A stretch of DNA of 64,000 bases, from NCBI GenBank assembly GCA_963971305.1, contig OZ020305.1, forward strand, positions 219,001 to 283,000. Direction: 5' to 3'. The position numbers and the translations under genes are program-made. Under the pieces are notes generated by a model, which saw nothing but the letters and a program-made list of their open reading frames with translations, was not told the DNA's origin and searched no databases. Numbering within the stretch: position 1 is the stretch's first letter; each line of letters begins with the position of its first letter. This document shows positions 54,169-64,000 of the stretch, piece after piece. This DNA comes from Arcuatula senhousia (Eukaryota; Mollusca; Bivalvia; Mytilida; Mytilidae).

Positions 54169-57100
54169 TTAAAACATATCTGTAAAATTAATGATCACAA
54201 GTACATTTTTTCCTTTAAAATATGATTTCATTATCCTTCTTAGCTCTGGAGGCGTGAAATAACTATCCATGCCTCGCTGCAGCATTTGAATAACTGTGAT
54301 AAAAAAAAAAACTTATTAAAATCGGTGAAAATTTTAGTTTCTGCTTTGATATTGTGTTTTGTTTTTGTTTTAAAATACCCATAGGATAATTCTTTCCTAC
54401 TGTTGTATGGCCTGTACTGAAAAGAACCCTTACGGATTAGGCTTGAATCATATGAAGTTTATTTTCAATCCAGGGCCAATTGAAAACAGCTAGCAGCGAC
54501 CACAGGTCACATTGAAGGCTGCTGGCTGTTTTACATTGTGTTTTTTTAATTGTCGTTTATATTGTAGGTCGTATGGTGTACGTACACTTATCCCACATCT
54601 CATTATCTTATATTCAACTAATTTATTAAAAAAACGTTTTCATCCTTTTTCCATATTCCGTTTCAAGCGCATAAACATTGTGCTGTGTGGTCTTAAGAAT
54701 TGATACTTATTAGTATTTATTCCTTCATTGTTGTCGTCGCTCAAAAAAAAATCCAGGGTATATGATGTCCTCGTACACAAATATCATTTTTTATTTCATG
54801 TTGGTTTGTCATAGTGTGAGTACATTATCTTGATATATCGAACATATATTTGGAAATGAAAATGCAAAAGTTGTCTTATCCAGAAAAGTACGCGCATATA
54901 GGTCGAACAAAAGGTTGAATTTCCACAGGATAATCAGGACGATCATAGGCTGTTATATTATATAATGAGATGATGTATGTTACATATTCTAAAAGAGGTT
55001 AGACGTGGAATAAGTGTACGCTATAAATGAGGGTAATGACAAAATTACCGAACGTGGAAGAATCTAAAATGTCCTTGAGAAAATACAAAGCAAGGAAAAC
55101 GTACCTGAATTTTTTGGGGGTCTGGTACTGATGCTACTGGTGAGAGGTTACTCCTTGAAATATATCCAAATTAACCGTTTATACCCACGTTTTGGTATTT
55201 GTAATTTTGAAATCACTGGGCGATAACCGCTGCTGGTGGACCAGAGGTCCCCGAGGGTAATCACAAACCCGGTCGTCAGACTTGTCTGACACGATTTACC
55301 ATAAAATTTCTAATATTTTTGTCGCTGAAATTTCCGATTTTTAAATTCAAAATTGTTTAAAACACCAGGTTTCTTCCCTTGTATATCCTCGGTGCTGGAT
55401 TTGGCTTCCTTGTTCGAACGGTTTGGTTTTGAGTACCTTTCGTTTTCAACAGTTTTGGAATTTTACCTTCCAGTGTTTTGATTTAAATGCTATTAGTCGG
55501 ATAAAAAAATCTGAAAAATGTGTACAAGTCCTGGCATATATAATAAGTTGTGAACTGAAAACAACGTATGCACGTATGTTACTTTCCAGGTTTGGAAAAC
55601 TTATTCTTTTAGAAATCTTCTTTTTTATCATAAATATTTGTAGTGAGATGACCAACAGGAATAATTCGAGATATAAATTCAAGAATGACGTGAAGCAAGT
55701 GAATTCGGTGGTTTCTTTAATCTCTAGCTCTGGAGGAGATATTGAATGAATCCATCTACCATACGAAGCGTTGTTGACAGAGAGGACGTCATCAATATAT
55801 CTGAATGTAAGATTTAAGGACCCTGTCTCTTTCATCTTCTTGTTCTTTACGAGTTCCTGAAAAAACCCAGTCTCGTACTAGTATAAAAACAAGTATGCGA
55901 GGAGAGGAGCACAGTTTGTATCCATTGGAATGTCAACTTGTTGAAAAATCTCTTCTCCAAATGTAACAAATATGGTGTCAATAAGGAAGTGTAACAAATC
56001 TTATCGTTTTTTAATTTTCGGGGAAAAAATGTAAAATTATATCCTAAAACAACAAAGTTCCATGAATTCGAAAAAGCCTTTTTCAGGCGTCACTTAAGTT
56101 TTTCGTGTTGTCATCTGGCGTACAAAGTTAAAAATCGAAAGTTTTCAAAGAAAGAACCTCAGAGAATGACCAGGATTAAAAATTAATAAAAACAAATCTT
56201 TTGAGTTCTTTAAAATCACATATGATTGAATCCATTACGATTATAAAAAAAAAATGCGCCACAGTATGCTTGTTTTCCTTCTTTGACAACATACAAGATC
56301 TAAGAGAGTTGATTGGACAGCTCTGTAGTTGAAATTGGTCCAAGATTAAAAATACAACGCGCATGATTCAAAACAAACCATAAAATGTAAAGAAAGACCT
56401 TGTTGACACAGAACAAATCACATAAAGTCACCGAGTACAAAATCAACTTTGCAAAAAGATCCAGCCATAAAGTTAATATTTGATTAAAAAAAGTTTTTAG
56501 ATGTATCTTTCTTTGTCATCTCTGACCTGGAAAAGAATGTATTTATTTGGCTGACTGTCGAACTTAATCATAGCTGTTTACCTAATTTTTCTTGGCAGAA
56601 TGTTAAATAGTCCGATATTATCCCTTATAGCCTTGCACGGGTGTTAAACACCAACTCACTCACTCCCTTACAAGTTTGCTTTCCCGGTACCGAACAAGTC
56701 TTTTTTTTTTAAACAGGAAAGATCTTTTTTTAAGTCTAGTTTATAGAGAATATCTTCTGCTGGAGGACAAGAGTCCTCTACGGTAATCACAAGCCTGGTC
56801 GTCAGACTTGTCTGACACGTATTTAACACAAATTTTACCGATTGTAAAATTCAAAATTGTTCAACATGGTAGATATCCCCGTTGCTGTGTTTGGCTTTCT
56901 TGTCCTTCCAATGTTTTGATTCAAATGCTGTTGATAAGAGGTTACACCTTGAAATGTACATATACAGCATACCCGTAACCAAAATACCCGTTTTTATACC
57001 CGTATTTTGGTATTTGTAGTATGATTTAATTTGAAATTTGTATATTTTAAAACTTATAAATCATTAGTTGTTTGAAGTGTTGTGTTGGATTTAGAATCGA

Positions 57101-57896
57101 TATTTTTGATCTCGAGAAAGTTCCTGTACGTCTCGTTGATCTCGTGTAGTGCTCTTGTATCAGGTTTTGGTGAATTGAACTTTTATCGATTTGATTTTCA
57201 TAGTGTGTTATTTTTGTGCTTTGTACAAGATTAACAATAAGGGAAGGTTGGGCCCGAAAAACCTAGTTGAACCCCGCTGCATTTGATATGTGCCTGTCTT
57301 TAGCCAGAAATCCTTTTGTTTGTCGCTGTCAACTATCTGTTTTTATTCTTTCAGAAATGGGTCTTTATTTGATAATATAAGGATTTGTTTGAATCTTATG
57401 TTTTGTAGTTTTAGTCGTGGACCAATGCAAGACGGCGAGTAGCGACCTATGGTCATGTTGAAGACTGCTGACTGTTTTCCATTGTGATTTTTTAAATTGC
57501 CGTTTTTTATGTTATTTGTGTCGCGTACACTTATTCCTCATCTCTTTATCGTCTATTATATAAGCTACATAACACCCTGATATACAAGATGGCTATAGAA
57601 TTAATAATATATTGTGCAAATTCACATTGAATTTATTTAGTGTCTTCAGTTCGTTACCGGGAAATAACCAATTTGTTGACAAGATACTCTTTTGTAGAGA
57701 ATGATTTACTTTTAAATTTGTAAATGTAACATCTTGAAATACAAGATGTTTCTATAGAATTAAGATTTTTTTTTTAACTACGTGGCTTAAGAATATGGAG
57801 TAGGAGTTTTCAAGAAACTACACATTTGGTCAAATGTTACATCGTTTTTCAAGATCATCACATACCCTTAAGATTGTCGAAGTTTCTTCTACCGTC
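54169..57896 (-). CDS. Possible 3' end of an unrecognised gene, two candidate exons
   Basis: Candidate exon 57896-57866 (31 bp; acceptor TTTTATTTTAG, donor GGTATGTG) and candidate terminal exon 54293-54169 (acceptor TTTTTATCACAG, stop TAA). Joined at phase 1 they read DGRRNFDNLK then VIQMLQRGMDSYFTPPELRR and a basic tail. The splice sites are good, the phase fits and the peptide looks natural, but no domain was recognised and no further exon was found upstream. The intron between them holds R1, retrozyme B and Penelope B copies. It could be chance. Confidence 0.35.
54478..54605 (-). repeat. Dispersed repeat R1
   Basis: AGCAGCGACCACAGGTCAC, AAGGCTGCTGGCTGTTTTAC and TACACTTATCCCACATCTCA, reverse orientation. 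Confidence 0.8.
55131..55491 (+). mobile_element. Candidate retrozyme family B, single unit
   Basis: Begins at the 5' arm of a hammerhead-like motif (ATGCTA, CTGGTGA, AGG/CCT, GAAA, 55131-55160) and ends 361 bp later in TTTTGATTTAAATGCT, which is the same 5' stem arm of the next expected ribozyme. Right of it a truncated Penelope family B copy begins. The unit therefore spans from one ribozyme stem to the next. Confidence 0.55.
55496..56360 (-). mobile_element. Penelope-like family B, partial RT copy
   Basis: Minus strand: FDFSTLYAR-like remnant near 56130, the PMxTNCAPLLA region near 55920, YIDDVLSVNNASYGRW at 55800-55750, PPELEIKETTEFTCFTSFL, and ICARTCTHFSDFFIR-like sequence at the 3' end where it is cut by the retrozyme unit. 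YxDD is intact, but many frame breaks are present upstream. Confidence 0.8.
56745..57010 (+). mobile_element. Candidate retrozyme family B, 5'-truncated
   Basis: Shares TCCTCTACGGTAATCACAAG, TCGTCAGACTTGTCTGACAC and TTGGCTTTCTTGTCC with the other copies, then the hammerhead-like motif at 56925-56970. Confidence 0.6.
56925..56970 (+). ncRNA. Hammerhead-like motif, family B, copy 3
   Basis: Stem I ATGCTG/CAGCAT, core TTGATAA (two changes from CTGATGA), stem II AGGT/ACCT, GAAA at 56951-56954, stem III TGTACATATA. Stem I differs from copy 1 (ATGTTG/CAACAT) on both strands in a compensating way. Confidence 0.55.
57417..57556 (-). repeat. Dispersed repeat R1
   Basis: GACCAATGCAAGACGGCGAG, AAGACTGCTGACTGTTTTCC and GTCGCGTACACTTATTCC, reverse orientation, close to the copy at 47736. 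Confidence 0.85.
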
Positions 57897-57989
57897 CTAA
57901 AATAAAATGACAGTATCCATTGTTCGATTATTACCAGTATTATCTAGATAGCAACTCCAACAAGTAAAGTCAATTGTAAATCTATAATT

Positions 57990-58345
57990 CACGGTTGCTG
58001 TCTTAACTCAAGAAATTTTACGGTAGACACCGTGCACTCAATATATAAGGTAATGGATGTCTATCTCTCAAATGAATGAGTGCAGCTGTTGGTTTGTCGT
58101 AGAAATTTGTTTTGTCTTCCTTATTCGGATTTGACATACTGAATTGAAAATTAGCAACACGACAGGTGTGCTACAGCAGGCAGGAACCGCTTACTCTTCC
58201 GGAGCACCTAAGTTCACTCTTGTTACTAACCCTAACCCTTACCCTAACCGTTCGGTTGATTTTTTGTTTTGTGTTTACCGGTTTTGTCGTTGCCCTTTCG
58301 GACTTTCGACACTCGAATGCTCCATTGGAGCCCCTTTGCTTCTTT
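57990..58345 (+). mobile_element. Penelope family A tail with a telomere-like insertion
   Basis: RT end (GGTTGCTGTCTTAACTCAAG, TTTTACGGTAGACACCG), then 3' untranslated sequence (AGCAGGCAGGAACCGCTTAC). At 58226-58249 about 26 bases of the normal tail are replaced by CTAACCCTAACCCTTACCCT and a further TAAC, after which the tail resumes at CGTTCGGTTGATTTT. Confidence 0.8.
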
Positions 58346-58675
58346 CTTATAACAACGTGTGAGATTAAAAGACATTTCAAAGAAATAAACTGTTAAATAA
58401 ACAATGTGTATAAAAAAAAAATACAATGTATAAGAATTTTTATTAGCTAATCAAGAACCCACGAAGGGCATAATGTAACAAACAGTTAAATGATTGGACA
58501 GATGATATGAAAAAAAAAAACACAACAATAAAAAAATCAATGAGACACAGGATCAGAGCCATTGAAGTACCATGTATACATTGTAATATATCAAAAATAA
58601 AGATAAAAAATAAAAGAATAGATTATAAACAAGGACCATAATACAATTAGTATGTTAACATTTAGTAACTTTTTA

Positions 58676-59400
58676 TTATTTCTTTTGTTTCCATTCAGAT
58701 CTTTTTTCAAAACATTCAAAAATAAAATTGCCTAAATAGTTTAATGCTTCTATGTTCTCATTAGTAAATAGCCAGAAATACTTAAGCTCTGGGGATAATG
58801 ATTGGAAATTTTCACAGCATTTATTTATTTTGTCAAAAAATATGCTACGCTCCTGTTCATATAAAGGACATGTTACTATAAAATGTGATTCATTTTCAAC
58901 CGCATGGATGTCTTTACTCAAACAATAGTGACATAGTCTTTGAGATCTCTCAATATAATTTTTACTATATCTATCTTTTTCTATTCTCAAATCATGAGCA
59001 CTTATTCTTATTCTACAAATTGCTCTTCTAATTCTAAAATCTTTAATTGATAAATAAGCCTCTGGGATAAAATCAGTTTTAAGACTAAAAAGGTTTTCTA
59101 ATTTACTGTTTCCCTGTGATAAAATTTCTGTCTTTTTATTTTGCCAAAAAGTCTAAAGCTGTCACTCAATTTTGATTTGACTATCCTGACAAGTTTACCT
59201 AAATTAATCATGTTAATCTTTAGAGTGTCTATATTTAAAGACTGTAATATATATCTTACTGATGAGAACCAACAGTCAATATTATTTATATCTAGTTGTT
59301 TATTACATACTTTTAAGAAAACAGAACTTATGTGATTCCTCGTGTTGTAACTATAAAACCTTATTTTGTCTAAGTAAGAGAAATATATAAACTGAGATTT
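58676..59400 (-). mobile_element. Non-LTR retrotransposon, C-terminal fragment
   Basis: The minus-strand frame gives RLCHYCLSKDIHAVENESHF and VTCPLYEQER, the C-x2-C...H...C knuckle that ends many LINE RTs. Upstream, PEAYLSIKDFRIRRAICRIR continues in the same frame, and further upstream NLGKLVRIVKSKLSDSFRLF in another, so there is a frameshift near 59155. A different LINE family from the one at 21510-24500. Confidence 0.75.
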
Positions 59401-59619
59401 TGGAACGAAAAGTCACCATAAACTCAGTAAAAACATTAAACGTTCATTCACAGTCAAAACATTCTAAATGTTCAACAACCATGACTTTATAAACTTATCG
59501 ATCGCCAAAAATAACATATGTCGTAGGTACACCTTTTCAAAAATTTGAAATTTAAATCTTAATGTAGGTGTGCATGAATGCAAGGATTGTCCATAGTATG
59601 ATTTCATTCTGTGATAGAT

Positions 59620-59680
59620 ATGTCGAGACGTTACAGCTTCCAGAATGCTTTACAGGACAGAACCTTCAGACAAAACATAT
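59620..59680 (+). other. Possible first coding exon, unsupported
   Basis: ATG followed by MSRRYSFQNALQDRTFRQNI and a strong GTAAGT donor at 59681. No partner exon was found. Listed because the donor is good; may be chance. Confidence 0.2.
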
Positions 59681-60371
59681 GTAAGTACTAACTATTGTAA
59701 AAGGGAAGCAACATTTGGTCTGATGAATGTTGTCTTCAGATGAATGACATGCCATCTATATTAAGCGGTGTGTACAAATGTCGGAAGAAATTCTGAACGA
59801 AGAACTATGTTCAGCTAAAAGAAGATTAAGACTGGTCATATTTCGATATTTACATAATATTAATTTGTTTCTTGAGGTTTAAAACAATAAACTAGCTAAG
59901 CAGTCTGATTACGCCATCTGCCCCCTATCCAATCAGCCTCGAGTATCAGGTCAAAGGGAAATTCGGGCTTCTAGCAAAGTAATTGCCTTACAAATCGATA
60001 CAAATGAACTCGCTCATATGAGTTCATACTGCTCTGATTCCCCCCTATTGCTTTAAAAATTTACAGCTTTCCACGTGTAGCTTTCATTGTCATCACTTTC
60101 CATTTCACTTTCATAGATATCTCGTCACAAAAATATCTGTATCTGGATTTTACGTCTCGTACTTGCTAAACACCAACATAAATATGTTTATCTACGGAGG
60201 TATCAAATGATTGCATTTAACATTTGCCTTTTGTATTTGTTTGTGTTTGTGTAAGGAAAAAGTAGGGTGGAAAAGGGGGGGGGGTATAAAGACACCTAAT
60301 ATTAACGGACCGTAGTATGATTATATTTATGAGACCGAAATCATAGTAGGTGCACAACATTGGCAACATTT

Positions 60372-60540
60372 GCAGGGGCGGATCAGGGGGGGGTCCACAT
60401 ACTGGGTTCTGTGGGCCAAAAGGGGGGGGGGGGTGGGGTTCCAGACCAATTTTGCTGAAAATCTACACAAAAAAAATAAAAATTTCGAAGGAAAGGGGGG
60501 GATTCCGACCCCTGGAACCCCCCCTCTGGATCCGCCACTG
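60372..60540. mobile_element. GGCGGATCC-type MITE
   Basis: Inverted ends AGGGGCGGATCAGG and TCTGGATCCGCCACTG enclose about 140 bp with several poly-G/poly-C runs. One end of the same family lies at 31022. The type is widespread in invertebrate genomes. Confidence 0.75.
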
Positions 60541-60599
60541 ATTTGCCGTCAAGTATTAATTTAAATCATTTTACGGCATTTATCTAAGATGACAAATTA

Positions 60600-61600
60600 A
60601 CGGGTTCAGTACGTTTATGCAAATATAGTCAAAATAAATGAGTAAAATTATTCTTATTTATCATTACTATTAAGGACTTTTTTATGCAAGAAAATTCTAT
60701 GTTAGTAAATTTTATTTAGCGCAAATTTACTAAATGAATATATGTTTTTTTATTTGCAAAAACATTCTTTATAAAATGACAATTTAATCACTTGAGACAA
60801 ATTGGAAAAGAGTCGGGCAAGTTGGGTGGGCCAAATAAAAGTGGAGACAAAATTGACACGGGAAAAACTTCGTTGATGAAAGGCGTGAAATTAATTCCTA
60901 AATGTTTCAGTTCAATGGTAAATCATGATATGCAATGTTAATTGGTTATGTGTTTTATATAATATATTTAAATCTTTTAAGCTTCTCATATATAAGTTTG
61001 CAGTACGCACAAGCTTAGGAATTCGTTTTCAATAAAAAGGATCAAAGGCGATTTATGGGCTCAACCTATTTGTTAAAGCTTAGCTGTAAATATATGACAG
61101 TGAAAATTGACTCATTTAACCATTGACCCGATTTAATGATGCCGCTAACGTTTTGGCGTTAATCCATATATTAAAGGCAATAAACGAGGGGATATAAAAT
61201 TCGTGATGATAGCATAAACAGGGAAATATTTATTATAAAATGGAAAAAAAACTTTGGACTTTCGTGGCTTCATTAACATTTCACTGTATAAAAACATCTA
61301 AATAGACATTGTACAACTTTTTTTATGTATAGTGTTGGCCGCTGGATAAAAATATGACGACCCATTGACAAAAGGCGTACACATATTTGCGACAATTTCT
61401 TTTTATTTTTATGTGATGTATACGGATAAAACTAATGCGAGAATTTTATTGTGGTGATTACAAAAATTATAGTACTAAAGATACTGAAATATATATGTTA
61501 ATGTGGTGCATACATGGATATCACTTCTAAAGAGTGCGTTCAAGAAGTCGACGAAACAGTCACATTTAGTGAATAGCAATAGGTTAAAAGAAAACCACAG
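60600..61600. other. Intergenic, upstream of the acidic-protein gene
   Basis: AT-rich single-copy-looking DNA. GATATAAAATTCG near 61191 could be a TATA box about 430 bp before the ATG, but nothing else supports it. Confidence 0.35.
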
Positions 61601-61625
61601 GACAGTAGCTAAGAATTGACAGAAA

Positions 61626-62748
61626 ATGTCATCTGCCGACGACGAGGAGGAAGAATATTTTATCGAAGAATATGAAACTTATTTCGTTCCATCTCATTTG
61701 GTGGATGAAGATCAGAACATTGGGGGGGAAACCACAGGATCAGCCAGAAACTGAGGGATGCCGACCTGAAACGCACGATCCAAGCAAACAACCAAACATT
61801 AAAACTATTACACGCATTGACGAAGAAACGGAAAATGTAGTAATTTTGATTCGACCTCAGAATAGATCACCGGTTTTAAACCAGGACAATGATAACGAAG
61901 ACGTTTCCTCTGAAACCGACAATTGCGATCAATGCAAGATTTCAAATCCGGGTCCAGTGCAAGAAGATGACATTTTCACTAAAGCAGAAAATTCGAGAGG
62001 AGAAAAAGCTAACATGCGTGACTGTAACATGTGTATGCAAAACAACAATAATACATCAAACACGTCCCAAGTAGACAACGAAAACAACAATGACGTAAAG
62101 GCAGCTTATGAGAGCCAGGGAGCAAGACCGAAAACTCCACTGAAAACTTCTGGGTTTGGACAAGAAATACAGAGTGAGAATACTAAAACTAAACCAGGCT
62201 TATCTCCAGAGGTGTGTCGTAAAGTCCAGAAACTGAAAGAAATGGGACACTATGAAAACTTGGTTAACAATTGTAAAATGAACATACAATCTGGCGTCGG
62301 CCACGAGGTAGCTCAGAAAAATAAAGTGGATAAAATCAACCAAGATAGTTATGACGAGGACGATGCTCTTATTTGTGAGTTGATGAAATCGTTAAATGAA
62401 AAATCAACAAAGGATAAAACTAACAATAATATGTTAAATGTAGAGCCTGAAGACAGGAGTGACTGGTCACGTGAAAAGGCCACACTGAAAAAAGACAAGT
62501 ATTTATCTAGAAGATTACAAACTAAAGAGACCGGTCAAGTCAAAGTTATCACATTTATATCACCAGAAAAAGACAAGGACGACATTAAAATCACACCGTT
62601 ACGAACATCCAGGACACTCCCATTTAACGTTAAAATGATTTTTCAGCAAAAAATGGACGAATTGAAAAATAAGAACCGTATTTGTTTAACAGGGGGGAAA
62701 GAACTTATGTTTACACGTATTAATTTAAACAGCACTTCTTATAAATAG
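61626..62748 (+). CDS. Uncharacterised acidic, largely disordered protein (about 370 aa), G7 frameshift
   Basis: A long frame ends at TAG 62746-62748. Within it the first ATG is at 61672, but a better start at 61626 gives MSSADDEEEEYFIEEYETYF in another frame that stops after the G7 run at 61722-61728. Dropping one G would join the two frames, so this is either an assembly or sequencing error, a polymorphism or a damaged gene. The protein is rich in D, E, K, N, Q and T, lacks membrane segments, and has a more ordered C-terminal part (TPLRTSRTLPFNVKMIFQQK, then LTGGKELMFTRINLN). Two C-x2-C pairs (CDQC, CNMC) lie near residues 95-135. Base composition is less AT-rich than its surroundings, as expected for coding sequence. 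No family recognised and no intron evident. Confidence 0.7.
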
Positions 62749-63800
62749 CATCTATAAAAATTATAGTCATTACATTAGTGTAACATTTTAATCTTATTTT
62801 TCTAAACTTATTGGAGAATTACATTTATACATGGAAACATACACAAAAACAGATAAAAAATCAGGTTCAAGTGCTCAAATTGAAAACTGAAAGGGGTATA
62901 AATCAGAGTAAGAAAATACATAATTCTGAAAAAAAAAATGAAGGAATCAATAAATTCATTAGCATAGGCTATATTGCATAACCATTTGACGATTGGAAAA
63001 CTGAGGAAAAAATCTTGTTTCCTTGACATTCAAAATGACAACAGGAAAAGAAATATTCACATTTGCTATCACCGCTGTAACTCAATAACGAAAAACATAA
63101 TCCACGTAATATGAAGTTATGTAAATAACAGAGAAAAGACAGCATTGTGGAACCATATCAGGAATAAACTGCATCTTTGATAAAGGCGGATCGATAGCCA
63201 GCCTGAATGTGAGCTAATATTGATCAGACAATGCTCGGAATATTTCTCTGGAATACATTAACTTGTATGGACGTACACTATGGTCTCCTCGACAGAAAAT
63301 TCGGAGAATTATTTGTGGGACGACAGACCAAAATGTCTTATGGTATTACGAGGTATCTTTTCTTGACTTTTTTGCCTTTTAAGCTTGTCATTTTTTTTAA
63401 TTTTTAAGTTAATTATTAACTAAGGGCGTTGTGTCTGGGAATAATTATCCGTTTGTTTACCATCTAATGATTGAAATAGCTGACTCGGCATTTCATATCA
63501 TTATCCAATTATGTGTCCTACTAACCATGTTTCAGACATTTTTTTTATCTGAATGTAAACTTTCAAACAAAAGGGGGTTTGTGTTTGCAGTTTTAATCAA
63601 GTAACGTGTTATATATTTTCATAGACCCGTCTTATATACAGGTCTATTATTATTTTTTTGTTACACAGTTGCAAATTTCGGATTCTTTTGTTACGTTGTT
63701 CTTTCCCCTTTTCATCGTTCGACTTGTCTTTGTTCATTTACACTCATTCCACATCTCTTTATTTTCTATTTTACGTATACTGGATTTGTCTTGTTTTTTT
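62749..63800. other. 3' flank, no recognised feature
   Basis: AT-rich. A small R1-like end (CATTCCACATCTCTTTATTT) lies at 63745-63768. Nothing else was recognised. Confidence 0.45.
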
Positions 63801-63809
63801 TCGGTCTCA

Positions 63810-64000
63810 TATAGAGCAATACATTAACAAACACTCAGGTCTCACCTTTAGCAATACATTAACAAACACTCAGGTCTCATAGCAATACATTAACAAACAC
63901 TCAGGTCTCACCTTTAGCAATACATTAACAAACACTCAAGTCTCACAATTAGCAATACATTAACAAACACTCAGGTCTCACCTTTAGCAATACATTAACA
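63810..64000. repeat. 35-bp minisatellite running off the window
   Basis: The unit AGCAATACATTAACAAACAC plus TCAGGTCTCACCTTT repeats at 63816, 63851, 63882, 63917, 63952 and 63987. Period 35, once 31. The array is cut by the window end. Confidence 0.95.

Noticed and set aside
60040..60130. Minus-strand peptide ESEMESDDNESYTWKAVNF ending in a stop
   Set aside because: No convincing acceptor and no partner exon; short enough to be chance.

Overview
The window looks like nuclear DNA of a bivalve mollusc, most probably a mussel (Mytilidae). It is AT-rich, has spliced genes with GT-AG introns, and is crowded with Penelope-like RT fragments, hammerhead-ribozyme repeats, a pearl-like element with a CCGT/TTCG microsatellite, interstitial TTAGGG tracts and many small inverted-repeat transposons. 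The taxon is inferred from the repeat types; no search was run.

Two host genes can be rebuilt exon by exon. At the left edge (219-3441, +) lie the last three coding exons of a myotubularin-related pseudophosphatase of the MTMR10/11/12 group. The middle is dominated by a 15-exon gene on the minus strand (49146 down to 15382) whose exons join into an uninterrupted 479-codon reading frame for a gamma-butyrobetaine / trimethyllysine dioxygenase-like enzyme (BBOX1/TMLHE family). All Zn and Fe ligands are visible and the N-terminus looks like a mitochondrial presequence. Its introns hold most of the mobile DNA in the window. On the right are a possible two-exon minus-strand gene end (54169-57896) and an uncharacterised, mostly single-exon acidic protein (61626-62748, +) that needs a one-base shift at a G7 run.

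Layout. 219-3441 is the MTMR-like gene, with its intron edges tandemly duplicated on both sides. 3442-9540 holds a 183-bp tandem repeat, a foldback element and a broken Penelope-like element (family B). 9575-14950 is a 5.4-kb minisatellite of a 28-bp unit. 15382-49146 is the dioxygenase gene; its introns contain family A Penelope-like copies, a nested dimer of a hammerhead retrozyme, a decayed LINE, a second retrozyme cluster around a TTAGGG tract, several TA-flanked inverted-repeat elements, a pearl-like element, a 248-bp satellite and a second candidate ribozyme repeat family. 49147-61600 holds more transposon debris, including a clean hAT-type MITE with an 8-bp target duplication. 63800 to the end is a 35-bp minisatellite that runs off the window.

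The most unusual observations are: the tandem multiplication of a 5' splice site (8 copies) and of a 3' splice site (about 10 copies) in one MTMR-like gene; two separate hammerhead-type repeat families, one with possible compensatory change in stem I; and the 28-bp minisatellite that is largely free of stops in all three minus-strand frames.
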